Shown: positions 54,809-61,928 of the stretch, in pieces
Layout: each line of letters begins with the position of its first letter
Numbering within the stretch: the first letter of the stretch is position 1
Origin: Saprospiraceae bacterium
GTDB lineage: Bacteria; Bacteroidota; Bacteroidia; Chitinophagales; Saprospiraceae
Direction of reading: 5' to 3'
Assembly (NCBI GenBank): GCA_016716185.1
Contig: JADJWV010000002.1
Location: forward strand, 1,588,501-1,652,500
DNA: 64,000 bases
Program-made: the position numbers and the translations under genes
Notes under the pieces: generated by a model
The model's database searches: none
Told to the model about the DNA's origin: nothing
Seen by the model: only the letters and a program-made list of their open reading frames with translations

Positions 54809-55285
54809 ATGGCACATTTAAGTTACGAAGAAGCTAAAAAGACGGCGTTTAAAGGGTTTGTTTTGCTTGGAATTGTTACCGTAGTGGAGGTATTGATAGC
54901 CTTGCTTGGTAAAGGCTACATCATTGAGGGGTTTCATTTGCCTCGCGCAATTATGTACCTGGCGATGATTATACTTTCTTTATATAAAGCATATTTTATT
55001 GTGTACGAATTTATGCACATGCGATATGAAGTACCCGGTCTGGTAAAAAGTGTTTTACTACCAACCTTACTTTTGGTGTGGGCAATAATCGCTTTCTTTT
55101 CAGAAGGCCACACCTGGAATGTTTGGAGAGCAAATATTCATGACAGGCCGACCTTAACCTTGGAAAAAATGCAAATGCATCATAAAGATCCCCAGGATGC
55201 GCATCAGGTTAAAGAAACGCCGATGGCACACGACACGATGCAGCATAAATCAGATACTACATCCACCGAAAAGATGGAGCATTAA
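54809..55285 (+). CDS. coxD: Cytochrome c oxidase subunit IV family protein
   Basis: About 158 residues from ATG 54809 (MAHLSYEEAKKTAFKGF); the frame stays open further upstream but only over coxC. Three helices (FVLLGIVTVVEVLIALLG, AIMYLAMIILSLYKAYFIVY, LLPTLLLVWAIIAFFSEG) with the EFMHMRYEVPGL link are typical of the small prokaryotic subunit IV. The C-terminal 35 residues form a polar tail rich in His and Met (MQMHHKDPQDAHQ, then MAHDTMQHKSD). It is followed by a run of 16 T residues. Confidence 0.88.
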   Translation: MAHLSYEEAKKTAFKGFVLLGIVTVVEVLIALLGKGYIIEGFHLPRAIMYLAMIILSLYKAYFIVYEFMHMRYEVPGLVKSVLLPTLLLVWAIIAFFSEGHTWNVWRANIHDRPTLTLEKMQMHHKDPQDAHQVKETPMAHDTMQHKSDTTSTEKMEH

Positions 55286-55301
55286 TTTTTTTTTTTTTTT
55301 T
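55286..55301 (+). repeat. Homopolymer of 16 T residues
   Basis: An uninterrupted T16 tract begins right after the coxD TAA and ends 20 bases before the TTG start of the next gene. No G+C-rich hairpin precedes it, so it is not a normal intrinsic terminator. Such runs are slippage-prone in vivo and are also frequent sites of sequencing error. Confidence 0.9.
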
Positions 55302-55321
55302 CAATACATGAATAATTTGAG

Positions 55322-55906
55322 TTGAGAAAGCAGATTCAATTAGCGCTTATTCTGCTTATAGTAGTGGGCTTACCAGCATTTGCCTGGTATTATCTGAATA
55401 AAGGAACTCAAATGCGAAAATCAGCGATGGAGAATCTGAGTCCAAAAGCTGAAATGGGTAATTTTCAAACGGTTACAGAAAGAGATTCACTTTTTTACAG
55501 TCAAAGCCTTGCCGGCAAAAGGTGGATCATCGGAATAATTGGAGCCGATTCCTTGCGAAAGGGGCATATATCGGTATTCCAAAATTTGCTGAAGCAGGCT
55601 GAGTCCGAATTTTCCGTTCATGTGTTTACCATCGTTGGACTGGATCAAGGGGAGCTCATCGCTGAAATGAGCGCCAAATTAGGAATCGATAAGGAAAAGA
55701 ATTGGATAAAGACCTACATGGCAGCCAATCACATCTACCCATTTTCTGAAGATGCTTTTTCCATTCCTGAATCGCATGCAAATCAGAACATCATTGCTTT
55801 GCTGGATGAAGAGGGTCGCATGCGCAATTATTACAAATTAGCAGATCGTGAAGAATTGAAATCTGCGGTAAGAGAAATACCGGTTTTTCTCAGTCTTAAA
55901 AATTAA
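55322..55906 (+). CDS. Membrane-anchored protein in the Sco position, lacking cysteines (Sco/thioredoxin-fold-like)
   Basis: A 194-residue protein with an N-terminal anchor (IQLALILLIVVGLPAFAWYYL) and a periplasmic domain that could take a thioredoxin-like fold: KRWIIGIIGADSLRKGH at the place of the first strand and active-site helix, FSVHVFTIVGLD as the next strand and NIIALLDEEGRMRNYYKL as the late beta-hairpin. It occupies the place of sco1/senC in related oxidase clusters, but contains no Cys at all, so the CxxxC copper site is missing. The start is TTG at 55322; a better-placed ATG at 55308 is out of frame and meets TGA after five codons. DUF420 starts one base after its stop. Confidence 0.6.
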   Translation: MRKQIQLALILLIVVGLPAFAWYYLNKGTQMRKSAMENLSPKAEMGNFQTVTERDSLFYSQSLAGKRWIIGIIGADSLRKGHISVFQNLLKQAESEFSVHVFTIVGLDQGELIAEMSAKLGIDKEKNWIKTYMAANHIYPFSEDAFSIPESHANQNIIALLDEEGRMRNYYKLADREELKSAVREIPVFLSLKN

Positions 55907-55907
55907 T

Positions 55908-56438
55908 ATGTCCTGGAGTCCGGAATCGGTCAAGCGTTTAAACATTCTGGCGTATATAATAACGGCCATTGTTTTGCTGGTGGTTGCAAGTATGCGGCAG
56001 ATTAAAATTGAGAGCTCCATCGATTTTAGTTTTTTGGCTGGTTTTCATTCAAGTTTGAATGCATTTACCGGAGTGTTGCTCATTATCGCCTATATTTTTA
56101 TCAGAAAGAAAAACATCCCAAGGCACAGGCAACTGATGAGTGCTGCCATGATTTCCTCTTTGGTTTTTCTGATTTCTTATGTACTGTACCATATAACCAC
56201 TCCTGAGGTTCGCTTTTGCAAAGAAGGCGCAATCAGAACATTGTATTTTGTATTATTGATTACACACATCATCTTATCTGCCCTGGCATTTCCATTTATT
56301 TTATTTACTTACATCAGAGGTCTCACCAATCAACACCCGGCACATGAAAAAATGGCTAAATGGGTTTTTCCGGTTTGGTTGTATATTTGTATATCTGGTC
56401 CTGTGTGTTATCTGATGTTGCTGCCATGCAGGATATAA
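55908..56438 (+). CDS. DUF420 family membrane protein
   Basis: A 176-residue membrane protein with about five helices (ILAYIITAIVLLVVASM, ALNAFTGVLLIIAYIFI in part, AMISSLVFLISYVLYHIT, VLLITHIILSALAFPFILFTYI, WVFPVWLYICISGPVCYLML). Conserved His residues are seen in FLAGFHSSLNAFTG, RHRQLM, YVLYHITTP and ITHIILSA. DUF420 proteins, like staphylococcal CtaM, accompany heme-copper oxidases and are needed for their maturation. Position at the end of the oxidase cluster fits that role. Confidence 0.88.
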   Translation: MSWSPESVKRLNILAYIITAIVLLVVASMRQIKIESSIDFSFLAGFHSSLNAFTGVLLIIAYIFIRKKNIPRHRQLMSAAMISSLVFLISYVLYHITTPEVRFCKEGAIRTLYFVLLITHIILSALAFPFILFTYIRGLTNQHPAHEKMAKWVFPVWLYICISGPVCYLMLLPCRI

Positions 56439-56447
56439 AATTAAACT

Positions 56448-56693
56448 ATGATTAATTTAAACCGGATCTTGCTCATCGTTATTTTAGTGGTAGCCATTTC
56501 GTCAAGTGGTTTATATAGCCAATGCCCGATGTGCAGGATGGCGGCAGAAACAAACCTTGGAAGTGGAGGAACAGCAGGAAAAGGCCTTAATGCAGGAATT
56601 TTATATTTACTGGCCATACCTTATTTAATGGTATTCGTGTTGGGTTTGATTTGGAGAAAACATCGCTCCAAACTGGCAAATTCAGATCGTTAA
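56448..56693 (+). CDS. Small CPMC-motif membrane protein at the end of the oxidase cluster
   Basis: An 81-residue protein. The first 25 residues form a signal or first helix (ILLIVILVVAISSSGLYSQ), followed at once by CPMCRMAAETNLGSGG, so a CxxC plus Met motif would face the periplasm. A second helix (LYLLAIPYLMVFVLGLIW) and a basic tail (RKHRSKLANSDR) end the protein. I do not know a characterised family for it. The CPMCRM motif and its position suggest copper or redox handling during oxidase assembly; this is inference. It begins nine bases after DUF420 and is followed by a terminator. Confidence 0.8.
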   Translation: MINLNRILLIVILVVAISSSGLYSQCPMCRMAAETNLGSGGTAGKGLNAGILYLLAIPYLMVFVLGLIWRKHRSKLANSDR

Positions 56694-56732
56694 ACAGAGC
56701 TTTTACAATTTTTTTAATTTGTTATAAAAAAA

Positions 56733-56761
56733 AAAGACCAACTTTCTAAAAGTTGGTCTTT
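56733..56761. terminator. Bidirectional terminator closing the act-cox cluster
   Basis: AAAGACCAACTTT (56733-56745) pairs perfectly over 13 bases with AAAGTTGGTCTTT (56749-56761) around CTA. A long A run lies on the left flank (good for the minus-strand gene), while only short T stretches follow on the right. Confidence 0.85.
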
Positions 56762-56782
56762 AAAATACTGTTTATACTGTTT

Positions 56783-57280
56783 TTAGAATGTGTACCTGAT
56801 AGCGAATCCGCCGGCTTCTTCTGAAAATCCATTTCCCCATCCAATAAAATGGAAAGTTGGAATCCAATCCACAGAAAGATTTATTGGCGCTCCGTCGAAT
56901 TTGTAATCCAAACCGAGGTTTCCGCAAACTCCTAAAAAGAAACTACCATCGTCATCCAAATCGTAGTAATCCCAGTCACCTCCCCAGGAACCTAATTGAG
57001 CTCCAAAGCCCCAATACCAGCTCAAACCATCAACGGAGTTGATACGCTTATGTGTCTGGTACAAACCGGTCAGACTGAAATAACTGTAATCGTAAACTCC
57101 GGCTCCATAATTCCTGTAATTAAGGATGCCTTCAATTGCATTGGATTCATTCAAAAAATGCTTGCCAGTCAATGCCCATCCCCATGCTGCACGCAATCCA
57201 ATGGCATTTTTATATTCTTGTGAGAATGCATTTAGACTCACACAGAGAAAAATGGCAAATAATAAACTTTTAAGCTTCAT
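56783..57280 (-). CDS. Small outer-membrane beta-barrel-like protein
   Basis: About 165 residues from ATG 57280; this start gives the signal peptide MKLKSLLFAIFLCVSLNAFSQ, whereas the longer frame to 57340 buries it. The mature part alternates polar and aromatic residues: YKNAIGLRAAWGWALTGKHF, YDYSYFSLTGLYQTHKR, WYWGFGAQLGSWGGDWDYYD, then PINLSVDWIPTFHF. It ends in a barrel-like terminal strand finishing in Phe (GGFAIRYTF). An Asp-rich turn (DYYDLDDDGS) may bind calcium. It resembles generic small Bacteroidota porin-like proteins; the role is not known. It converges with the respiratory cluster. Confidence 0.8.
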   Translation of the reverse strand: MKLKSLLFAIFLCVSLNAFSQEYKNAIGLRAAWGWALTGKHFLNESNAIEGILNYRNYGAGVYDYSYFSLTGLYQTHKRINSVDGLSWYWGFGAQLGSWGGDWDYYDLDDDGSFFLGVCGNLGLDYKFDGAPINLSVDWIPTFHFIGWGNGFSEEAGGFAIRYTF

Positions 57281-57340
57281 AAATAAGGTTTTAGTGTTTA
57301 AGAATAGTACAAATATACGAGATTTTAAATCTTTTAGCAA

Positions 57341-58018
57341 TCAGTCCGGAATTTTCCATCGGATTTCTTTTATGCCGTGTGTTTTCAGGTAATGGTTGGC
57401 TTTGATGAAGTGGTCGTTTCCTGAAAATGCATTCCCTGCCAAAGGAGAAGGATGTGCACTCTCCAGAATCAAATGTTTGCTTTTGTCTATCAATTGATTT
57501 TTTGATTTTGCAAAATTTCCCCATAACATAAAAACAACATTTTGTTTGCGATTGCTGATATGTTTAATGACGGCATCTGTAAACTGTGCCCATCCCGAAG
57601 CTTTATGAGAATTCGGAGATTTATGAACAACCGTTAAGGATGCATTTAATAAAAGAACTCCCTGATCTGCCCAGCTCGTCAGATCTCCATGTTTGGGTAT
57701 CGGATAGCCAAATTCTCTTTGAAGCTCCTTGTAAATATTAAGCAGGGAAGGAGGGATCGTAATCCCTTTGGGCACCGAAAAACTCAAGCCCATGGCTTCT
57801 CCCGGTCCGTGGTAAGGGTCCTGGCCAAGAATGACAACTTTGAGCATATCAAACCGGCATAAATTGAAGGCATTAAAGATCAATTTGCCCGGTGGATAAA
57901 TGATTTTTCCTTGTGCAATTTCCGATTTGATAAAAGTGGTCAGGTTTTTGAAATAGTCAGAATCAAATTCATGGAGTAAAAGAGCTTTCCAGGATTCTTC
58001 TATATTTACTTGAACCAT
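57341..58018 (-). CDS. ung: Uracil-DNA glycosylase, family 1
   Basis: About 225 residues from ATG 58018 (MVQVNIEESWKALL); the frame remains open upstream but over the divergent promoter. Family 1 motifs are complete: VVILGQDPYHGPGEAMGLSFSV (catalytic Asp, about residues 60-81), LLLNASLTVVHKSPNSHKASGW and the C-terminal LESAHPSPLAGNAFSGNDHF (catalytic His). It removes uracil from DNA in base excision repair. It is divergent from the secreted propeller-like gene, with 53 bases between the start codons. Confidence 0.96.
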   Translation of the reverse strand: MVQVNIEESWKALLLHEFDSDYFKNLTTFIKSEIAQGKIIYPPGKLIFNAFNLCRFDMLKVVILGQDPYHGPGEAMGLSFSVPKGITIPPSLLNIYKELQREFGYPIPKHGDLTSWADQGVLLLNASLTVVHKSPNSHKASGWAQFTDAVIKHISNRKQNVVFMLWGNFAKSKNQLIDKSKHLILESAHPSPLAGNAFSGNDHFIKANHYLKTHGIKEIRWKIPD

Positions 58019-58020
58019 AG

Positions 58021-58065
58021 TATATTTGAATAATAGTATGCAGAAGTTTTCTGCACTCAAACATA
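58021..58065. promoter_or_regulatory. Divergent -7 boxes with a palindrome between ung and the secreted propeller gene
   Basis: TATATTTG (58021-58028) matches TAnnTTTG on the plus strand. CAAACATA (58058-58065) is TATGTTTG on the minus strand, pointing to ung. Between them lies GCAGAA-GTT-TTCTGC (58040-58054), a perfect six-base inverted repeat that could be an operator. Clear -33 elements were not found for either direction. Confidence 0.4.
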
Positions 58066-58071
58066 GTGGAT

Positions 58072-60156
58072 ATGAAACGTATTTTGATAGCAATTTGTAT
58101 TTATTCTGGAGTAGCTAATAGTCAACCCGTCAAACTTTGGACGAATCTTTACGGTGGCAAGGCTACTGATGTTGCAAGTGCCATGACTGTTCTTAATGAT
58201 ACTGCCGTTTTTAGCATCGGACGGACTTCCTCGACAGAATTACCTGGCCACAGAGGAGGTGATGATTTTATGATTTGTAATTTCAATCCGGATGGTGGAT
58301 TAAATTACCTGAAAACATATGGAGGCCCTTCTATAGACCAGGCTAACACTTTGTTACAGGTATCAAATGATGCTATTTTGGTTGGAGGATTTACTACCGG
58401 TAGAGGGGGAGATGTAACGATGATTCATGGGCTTACAGACATCTGGCTTACTTCTATTAATCCAGCCAATGGAAATCTTCTATGGCAAAAGAATTTTGGT
58501 GGAACCAATAATGACCAGTTAAACCACTTGCATTTTCTCGAAACCGGAAGAGTTCTGATGGCAGGCCATACAAAATCAATAGACCGGGATGTGGTTACCA
58601 CACCAAGTAAAGGGGGAAATGATATTCTGCTTTCTTCTATGAGCGAAGCCGGTGTGATCAACAAAACGGTAACTTTTGGAGGTACCAAAGATGAAACCGC
58701 CAGGAAAATTCTCAATGCAGAGGTTTTTGGTGGTCAGATGCTTGTTTTTGGAGAATCTGAGTCTTCAGATTTTGATTTTCAGGGAATGTCTAAAGGAGGG
58801 AAAGACATTTTTATTTTAAAAACAAACAGAAATTTAACCAAAATATTTATCAAAACACTGGGTGGGCCTGGTGATGATTTATTTGCAGATGCTGTTAAAT
58901 TGCCAGACGATACTTATATGCTTTTTGGTACAGTGAGCACCAAAGGTGGAATTGTCGATACGATCAAAGGCGGTCGGGATATACTCATAGCAAAAATTGA
59001 CATACAGGGAAATCTGCTGTGGAAGAAAATTTTGGGAGGAAGCCTTGATGATGTTGCATATCAGGCCCAATTGGGGGAAGATGGCCATATTTTGTTATTA
59101 AGTAATTCCAATTCCAACGATAAGGATATAAAAATAACTCCGCACGGCGGAACTAGTGATGTACTGTTAATGAAAATGGATACCGCAGGAAATATCTTAT
59201 GGCAGAAGTATTATGGAGGTACAAAAGGAGATAATTCTTCAGCCATTACAACCGATAAAAGGGGTCATATTTATTTGATCGGCAGTAGTTTCAGCACTGA
59301 TTTTGATCTGACTGCGGCAAATACAAATCCTCCGGATTTCTGGACGACAAAACTTTTCGAATGTCACCCTTTTTATGGAATGCACAGAGTTTCCATATGT
59401 GAAAAAGACAGCATTGAAATAAATGGCAGGCTTTATTTTAAGGGCTTTCAAAGTGGAATTGATACCTTCATTGGAGGAAGTGTTATAGGATGCGACAGCA
59501 TTCTGACAGTAGAGGTTGATTTGATCCAGGCGGTATTAACGCAGGCTGAAGAAGTCTTGTGCCATGACTCGAGTTTGGTTCTATACAACATTTTCTTTGA
59601 TAAAAATCATACGGAAGATACGTTTCATTTAGTTACACAGAACCATGGCTGCGATAGTCTGGTTGCATTTAAAGTGAGTTTTACAGACCCGCTGGAAGTT
59701 TCTGATACATTAATCATTAAGGATGACGGGACCGGAAAGGGATGCATTGGTGTGCAAATGAGCGGTGGTTGTGAACCGTATAAATATTTGTGGAGCACAG
59801 GTTGGCCAGGAAGTACGGTTTGTAATCTGCTTTCCGGTACTTATCAATTGAGCGTGACTGATTGCAACAATTGCATTCGCGAGTTTAGCTTTTTTGTACC
59901 CTCAACAGTGGGTACCCAGGAGAGGATATTACTGAAACCACAGATATGGTTCCGATCAAATTCGATAGAAGTGGTTTGGGAAGACCACATAATCGCTGAT
60001 CTGAAGATTTTGGACATGCAAGGCAGGTCGATCCTTTCCAGTCAACCCAAGTCAAATAGCTGCCAAATGAAAATCGATATCCTCGCTCATGGGGTATATG
60101 TTCTTCAATTGTCGGATAAATCGGGAAACAGCGTTGTGAGCTTATTTGTCAAGTAG
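58072..60156 (+). CDS. Secreted beta-propeller-like protein with T9SS-like C-terminal domain
   Basis: About 694 residues from ATG 58072 (a GTG two codons earlier is also in frame). A signal peptide (MKRILIAICIYSGVANSQ) is followed by about seven repeats (residues about 20-425). Each has a GG-x-D core and an LWQK-type strand: YGGPSIDQANTLLQV, FGGTNNDQLNHLHFL, FGGTKDETARKIL, LGGPGDDLFADAV, LGGSLDDVAYQAQL and YYGGTKGDNSSAI, consistent with a propeller. Residues about 440-550 hold Cys-rich GCDSI repeats (VIGCDSILTVEVDL, NHGCDSLVAFKVSF). The end (LKILDMQGRSILSSQ, ILAHGVYVLQLSDKSG) is a T9SS type A-like sorting domain. No enzymatic motif is seen; ligand or surface binding is likely. Confidence 0.85.
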   Translation: MKRILIAICIYSGVANSQPVKLWTNLYGGKATDVASAMTVLNDTAVFSIGRTSSTELPGHRGGDDFMICNFNPDGGLNYLKTYGGPSIDQANTLLQVSNDAILVGGFTTGRGGDVTMIHGLTDIWLTSINPANGNLLWQKNFGGTNNDQLNHLHFLETGRVLMAGHTKSIDRDVVTTPSKGGNDILLSSMSEAGVINKTVTFGGTKDETARKILNAEVFGGQMLVFGESESSDFDFQGMSKGGKDIFILKTNRNLTKIFIKTLGGPGDDLFADAVKLPDDTYMLFGTVSTKGGIVDTIKGGRDILIAKIDIQGNLLWKKILGGSLDDVAYQAQLGEDGHILLLSNSNSNDKDIKITPHGGTSDVLLMKMDTAGNILWQKYYGGTKGDNSSAITTDKRGHIYLIGSSFSTDFDLTAANTNPPDFWTTKLFECHPFYGMHRVSICEKDSIEINGRLYFKGFQSGIDTFIGGSVIGCDSILTVEVDLIQAVLTQAEEVLCHDSSLVLYNIFFDKNHTEDTFHLVTQNHGCDSLVAFKVSFTDPLEVSDTLIIKDDGTGKGCIGVQMSGGCEPYKYLWSTGWPGSTVCNLLSGTYQLSVTDCNNCIREFSFFVPSTVGTQERILLKPQIWFRSNSIEVVWEDHIIADLKILDMQGRSILSSQPKSNSCQMKIDILAHGVYVLQLSDKSGNSVVSLFVK

Positions 60157-60190
60157 TTTGGGAGGTATTTCAGCTTATAATTATCTTTGC
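60157..60190 (+). promoter_or_regulatory. Weak candidate promoter upstream of tRNA-Arg
   Basis: TTTG at 60157-60160 and TATCTTTG at 60183-60190 are 22 bases apart, slightly long for the Bacteroidota pattern. The tRNA starts 146 bases later. The rest of the 180-base stretch before the tRNA holds only a seven-base inverted repeat, GCTGATA/TATCAGC (60237-60243 and 60263-60269). Confidence 0.35.
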
Positions 60191-60336
60191 CCCGCTTTGG
60201 CAAGGTAATAAGCGATACCAAGTGCCCCAAAATCGGCTGATATTTATTGTAAATTAATGATTATCAGCTTAATATATGCAATTTTCCTTGTCCATTCCCG
60301 ATCGTAAACTGAATGCAGTCGATGATTAAAGATTCA

Positions 60337-60410
60337 GGTCCCGTAGCTCAGCTGGATAGAGCAACTGCCTTCTAAGCAGTCGGTCACACGTTCGAATCGT
60401 GTCGGGATCA
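60337..60410 (+). tRNA. tRNA-Arg (anticodon TCT)
   Basis: The 74 bases fold as a full cloverleaf. The acceptor stem is GGTCCCG with CGGGATC (one G-U pair), the D stem GCTC/GAGC, the anticodon stem ACTGC/GCAGT with loop CTTCTAA (anticodon TCT, reading AGA) and the T stem ACACG/CGTGT with loop TTCGAAT. The discriminator is A and the CCA end is not encoded. The 194 bases from here to the next gene hold no feature that I can name, apart from AT-rich TAAAGCTTTAA stretches. Confidence 0.97.
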
Positions 60411-60604
60411 CAAAAGCCGAAAGTTTTAAAGCTTTAAGGTAAGATGGTATAAAGTCCTAAGGCTAAAGCTTTAAAATTAAGAGTAAAAGAAAGATAAATG
60501 GCATTGGTAGCAGTTAGTCCAATTGCGATAAATGCAAAATGATCATATTAAAATGGCTGCTATTGTTGCGCTAAGCCCGTCTGTCATCATAAAAATGTTT
60601 ACAA

Positions 60605-61360
60605 ATGAAATTATTTAAATATTTCAGTATCTGTTTTTTAGGACTGTTTTTTCTATCCTTCATAATGAATTCATTGCAGGCTCAAGCCTATACCAAGGGT
60701 AGACTAAAAATGGAAGTTGAAAAAATAATTTTAAATGGGGAAGAAGCACCGGTCGATATGGGAGCTCATTTGGGAGATATAAGTCTGCAGATTTTTTCAG
60801 ATGGCAATAAACAAAAAACATCCATGTCCATGATGATGATGAAAACGGAGACCTTTTACGATCCGGCTCTCGACAGCGTTAAGATGTATATGGACTTAAT
60901 GGGTAAAAAATATCTGGTTGCGGATTCCAGATCATCAATCAATCAAAATAACAAGCAAAAAGGTATTGAGGATAAACTAGAGATCAAAGAGATGCGCGAA
61001 GACACCAAGGAAATTCTCGGATACAAATGTTACCGGGTAGATGTAAAAATGAAGGCTCCCGGGGAAGGAGCTTCATTGGAAGTGGATGCGGATCTCGATC
61101 TTAAATTATACGTTACTGAGCAATTAAAGTTTGATGCGTCGTATATAACCAATGGCAAGCAAAGCATTAATTTAAAAGGGACACCTTTGGAGTACAATAT
61201 GAAAATGGGCAGCGGGAATTTTGCTATGGAAATGATCATGGTTGCCAAAGAATTTAGCAAGGAAATCAGCGAGAAAGACTTTGAAGTACCTCAGGGGAAT
61301 TATAAAATTTACACTTCAGAAACATTTCAAAAGGAAATGTCGCAGATGAAGGGAAGGTAA
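60605..61360 (+). CDS. Secreted DUF4412-like protein
   Basis: A 251-residue protein. A signal peptide (about 1-27; FLSFIMNSLQAQA) precedes a beta-rich domain of the kind seen in DUF4412 and GLPGLI-type proteins. Typical parts are KGRLKMEVEKIIL at the start, SMMMMKTETFYDPALDSVKMYMD in the middle, KEILGYKCYRVDVKMKAPGE (the conserved 'gy.C....v' segment) and KLYVTEQLKF. The product probably lies in the periplasm or outer membrane; its function is unknown. Met-rich clusters (SMSMMMM, MKMGSGNFAMEMIM) are notable and could relate to metal binding, but this is speculative. The third octamer array begins 38 bases after its stop. Confidence 0.7.
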   Translation: MKLFKYFSICFLGLFFLSFIMNSLQAQAYTKGRLKMEVEKIILNGEEAPVDMGAHLGDISLQIFSDGNKQKTSMSMMMMKTETFYDPALDSVKMYMDLMGKKYLVADSRSSINQNNKQKGIEDKLEIKEMREDTKEILGYKCYRVDVKMKAPGEGASLEVDADLDLKLYVTEQLKFDASYITNGKQSINLKGTPLEYNMKMGSGNFAMEMIMVAKEFSKEISEKDFEVPQGNYKIYTSETFQKEMSQMKGR

Positions 61361-61397
61361 CTTTAGTTTTTAGTGCAGAGTGCAACAAGAGGTTCAA

Positions 61398-61562
61398 GCA
61401 AAAAGCTTAAAGCAAAAAGCTTAAAGCAAAAAGCTTAAAGCAAAAAGCTTAAAGCAAAAAGCTTAAAGCAAAAAGTCTAAAAGCCAAAAAGCCAAAAAGC
61501 CAAAAAGTCTAAAAGCCAAAAAGTCTAAAAGCCAAAAAGTCTAAAAGCCTAAAAACCTAAAA
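61398..61562 (+). repeat. Composite tandem array: five 14-mers, then 11 octamers (GYCWAAAA)
   Basis: Five perfect copies of GCAAAAAGCTTAAA (61398-61467) plus half a unit (GCAAAAA, 61468-61474) lead directly into 11 octamers (61475-61562). The octamers are GTCTAAAA (4 copies), GCCAAAAA (5), GCCTAAAA (1) and ACCTAAAA (1), partly alternating. Each 14-mer contains AAGCTT and can be read as two heptamers. The array fills most of the 226-base gap between the convergent DUF4412-like gene and yajC. Confidence 0.95.
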
Positions 61563-61586
61563 GCCCCAATGAGCTGAAAGCTCAAA

Positions 61587-61868
61587 TTAAGTGTCCAAGT
61601 GATATTTATCTTTGATGGCATCGGTTGCTTCTTTCGATACCGAAGTTTTGAGAACTTTAATAAACGATTTTGAGTCGAGCTGCATTTCGACCACTAAATC
61701 TTCAATCTTTGTTATTTTTCCAATAATGCCCGATTGAGTAACTACCTGATCTCCTTTTTTGATTTCTGTAAGAAACTTATTTTGAGCTTTTTGTTGTCTG
61801 GATCTCGGGAGTATAAAAAATACATACATGATCCCAAACAAAATGATATACAGAATTAATACGCTCAT
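61587..61868 (-). CDS. yajC: Preprotein translocase subunit YajC
   Basis: A 93-residue protein of the usual YajC form. One N-terminal helix (SVLILYIILFGIMYVFFILP) is followed by the family signature RSRQQKAQNKFLTEIKKGDQVVTQSGIIGKI and a short cytoplasmic domain (VVEMQLDSKSFIKVLKTSV). YajC associates with SecDF in the Sec translocase. CAAATTTA at 61903-61910 is TAAATTTG on the minus strand and may be its -7 box. The DUF1573 gene lies upstream on the same strand, 60 bases away. Confidence 0.95.
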   Translation of the reverse strand: MSVLILYIILFGIMYVFFILPRSRQQKAQNKFLTEIKKGDQVVTQSGIIGKITKIEDLVVEMQLDSKSFIKVLKTSVSKEATDAIKDKYHLDT

Positions 61869-61928
61869 GATAGAATATTGCGGTTTATTTGATTAATTGC
61901 AGCAAATTTAGTGAAAGCAACTGAATAT

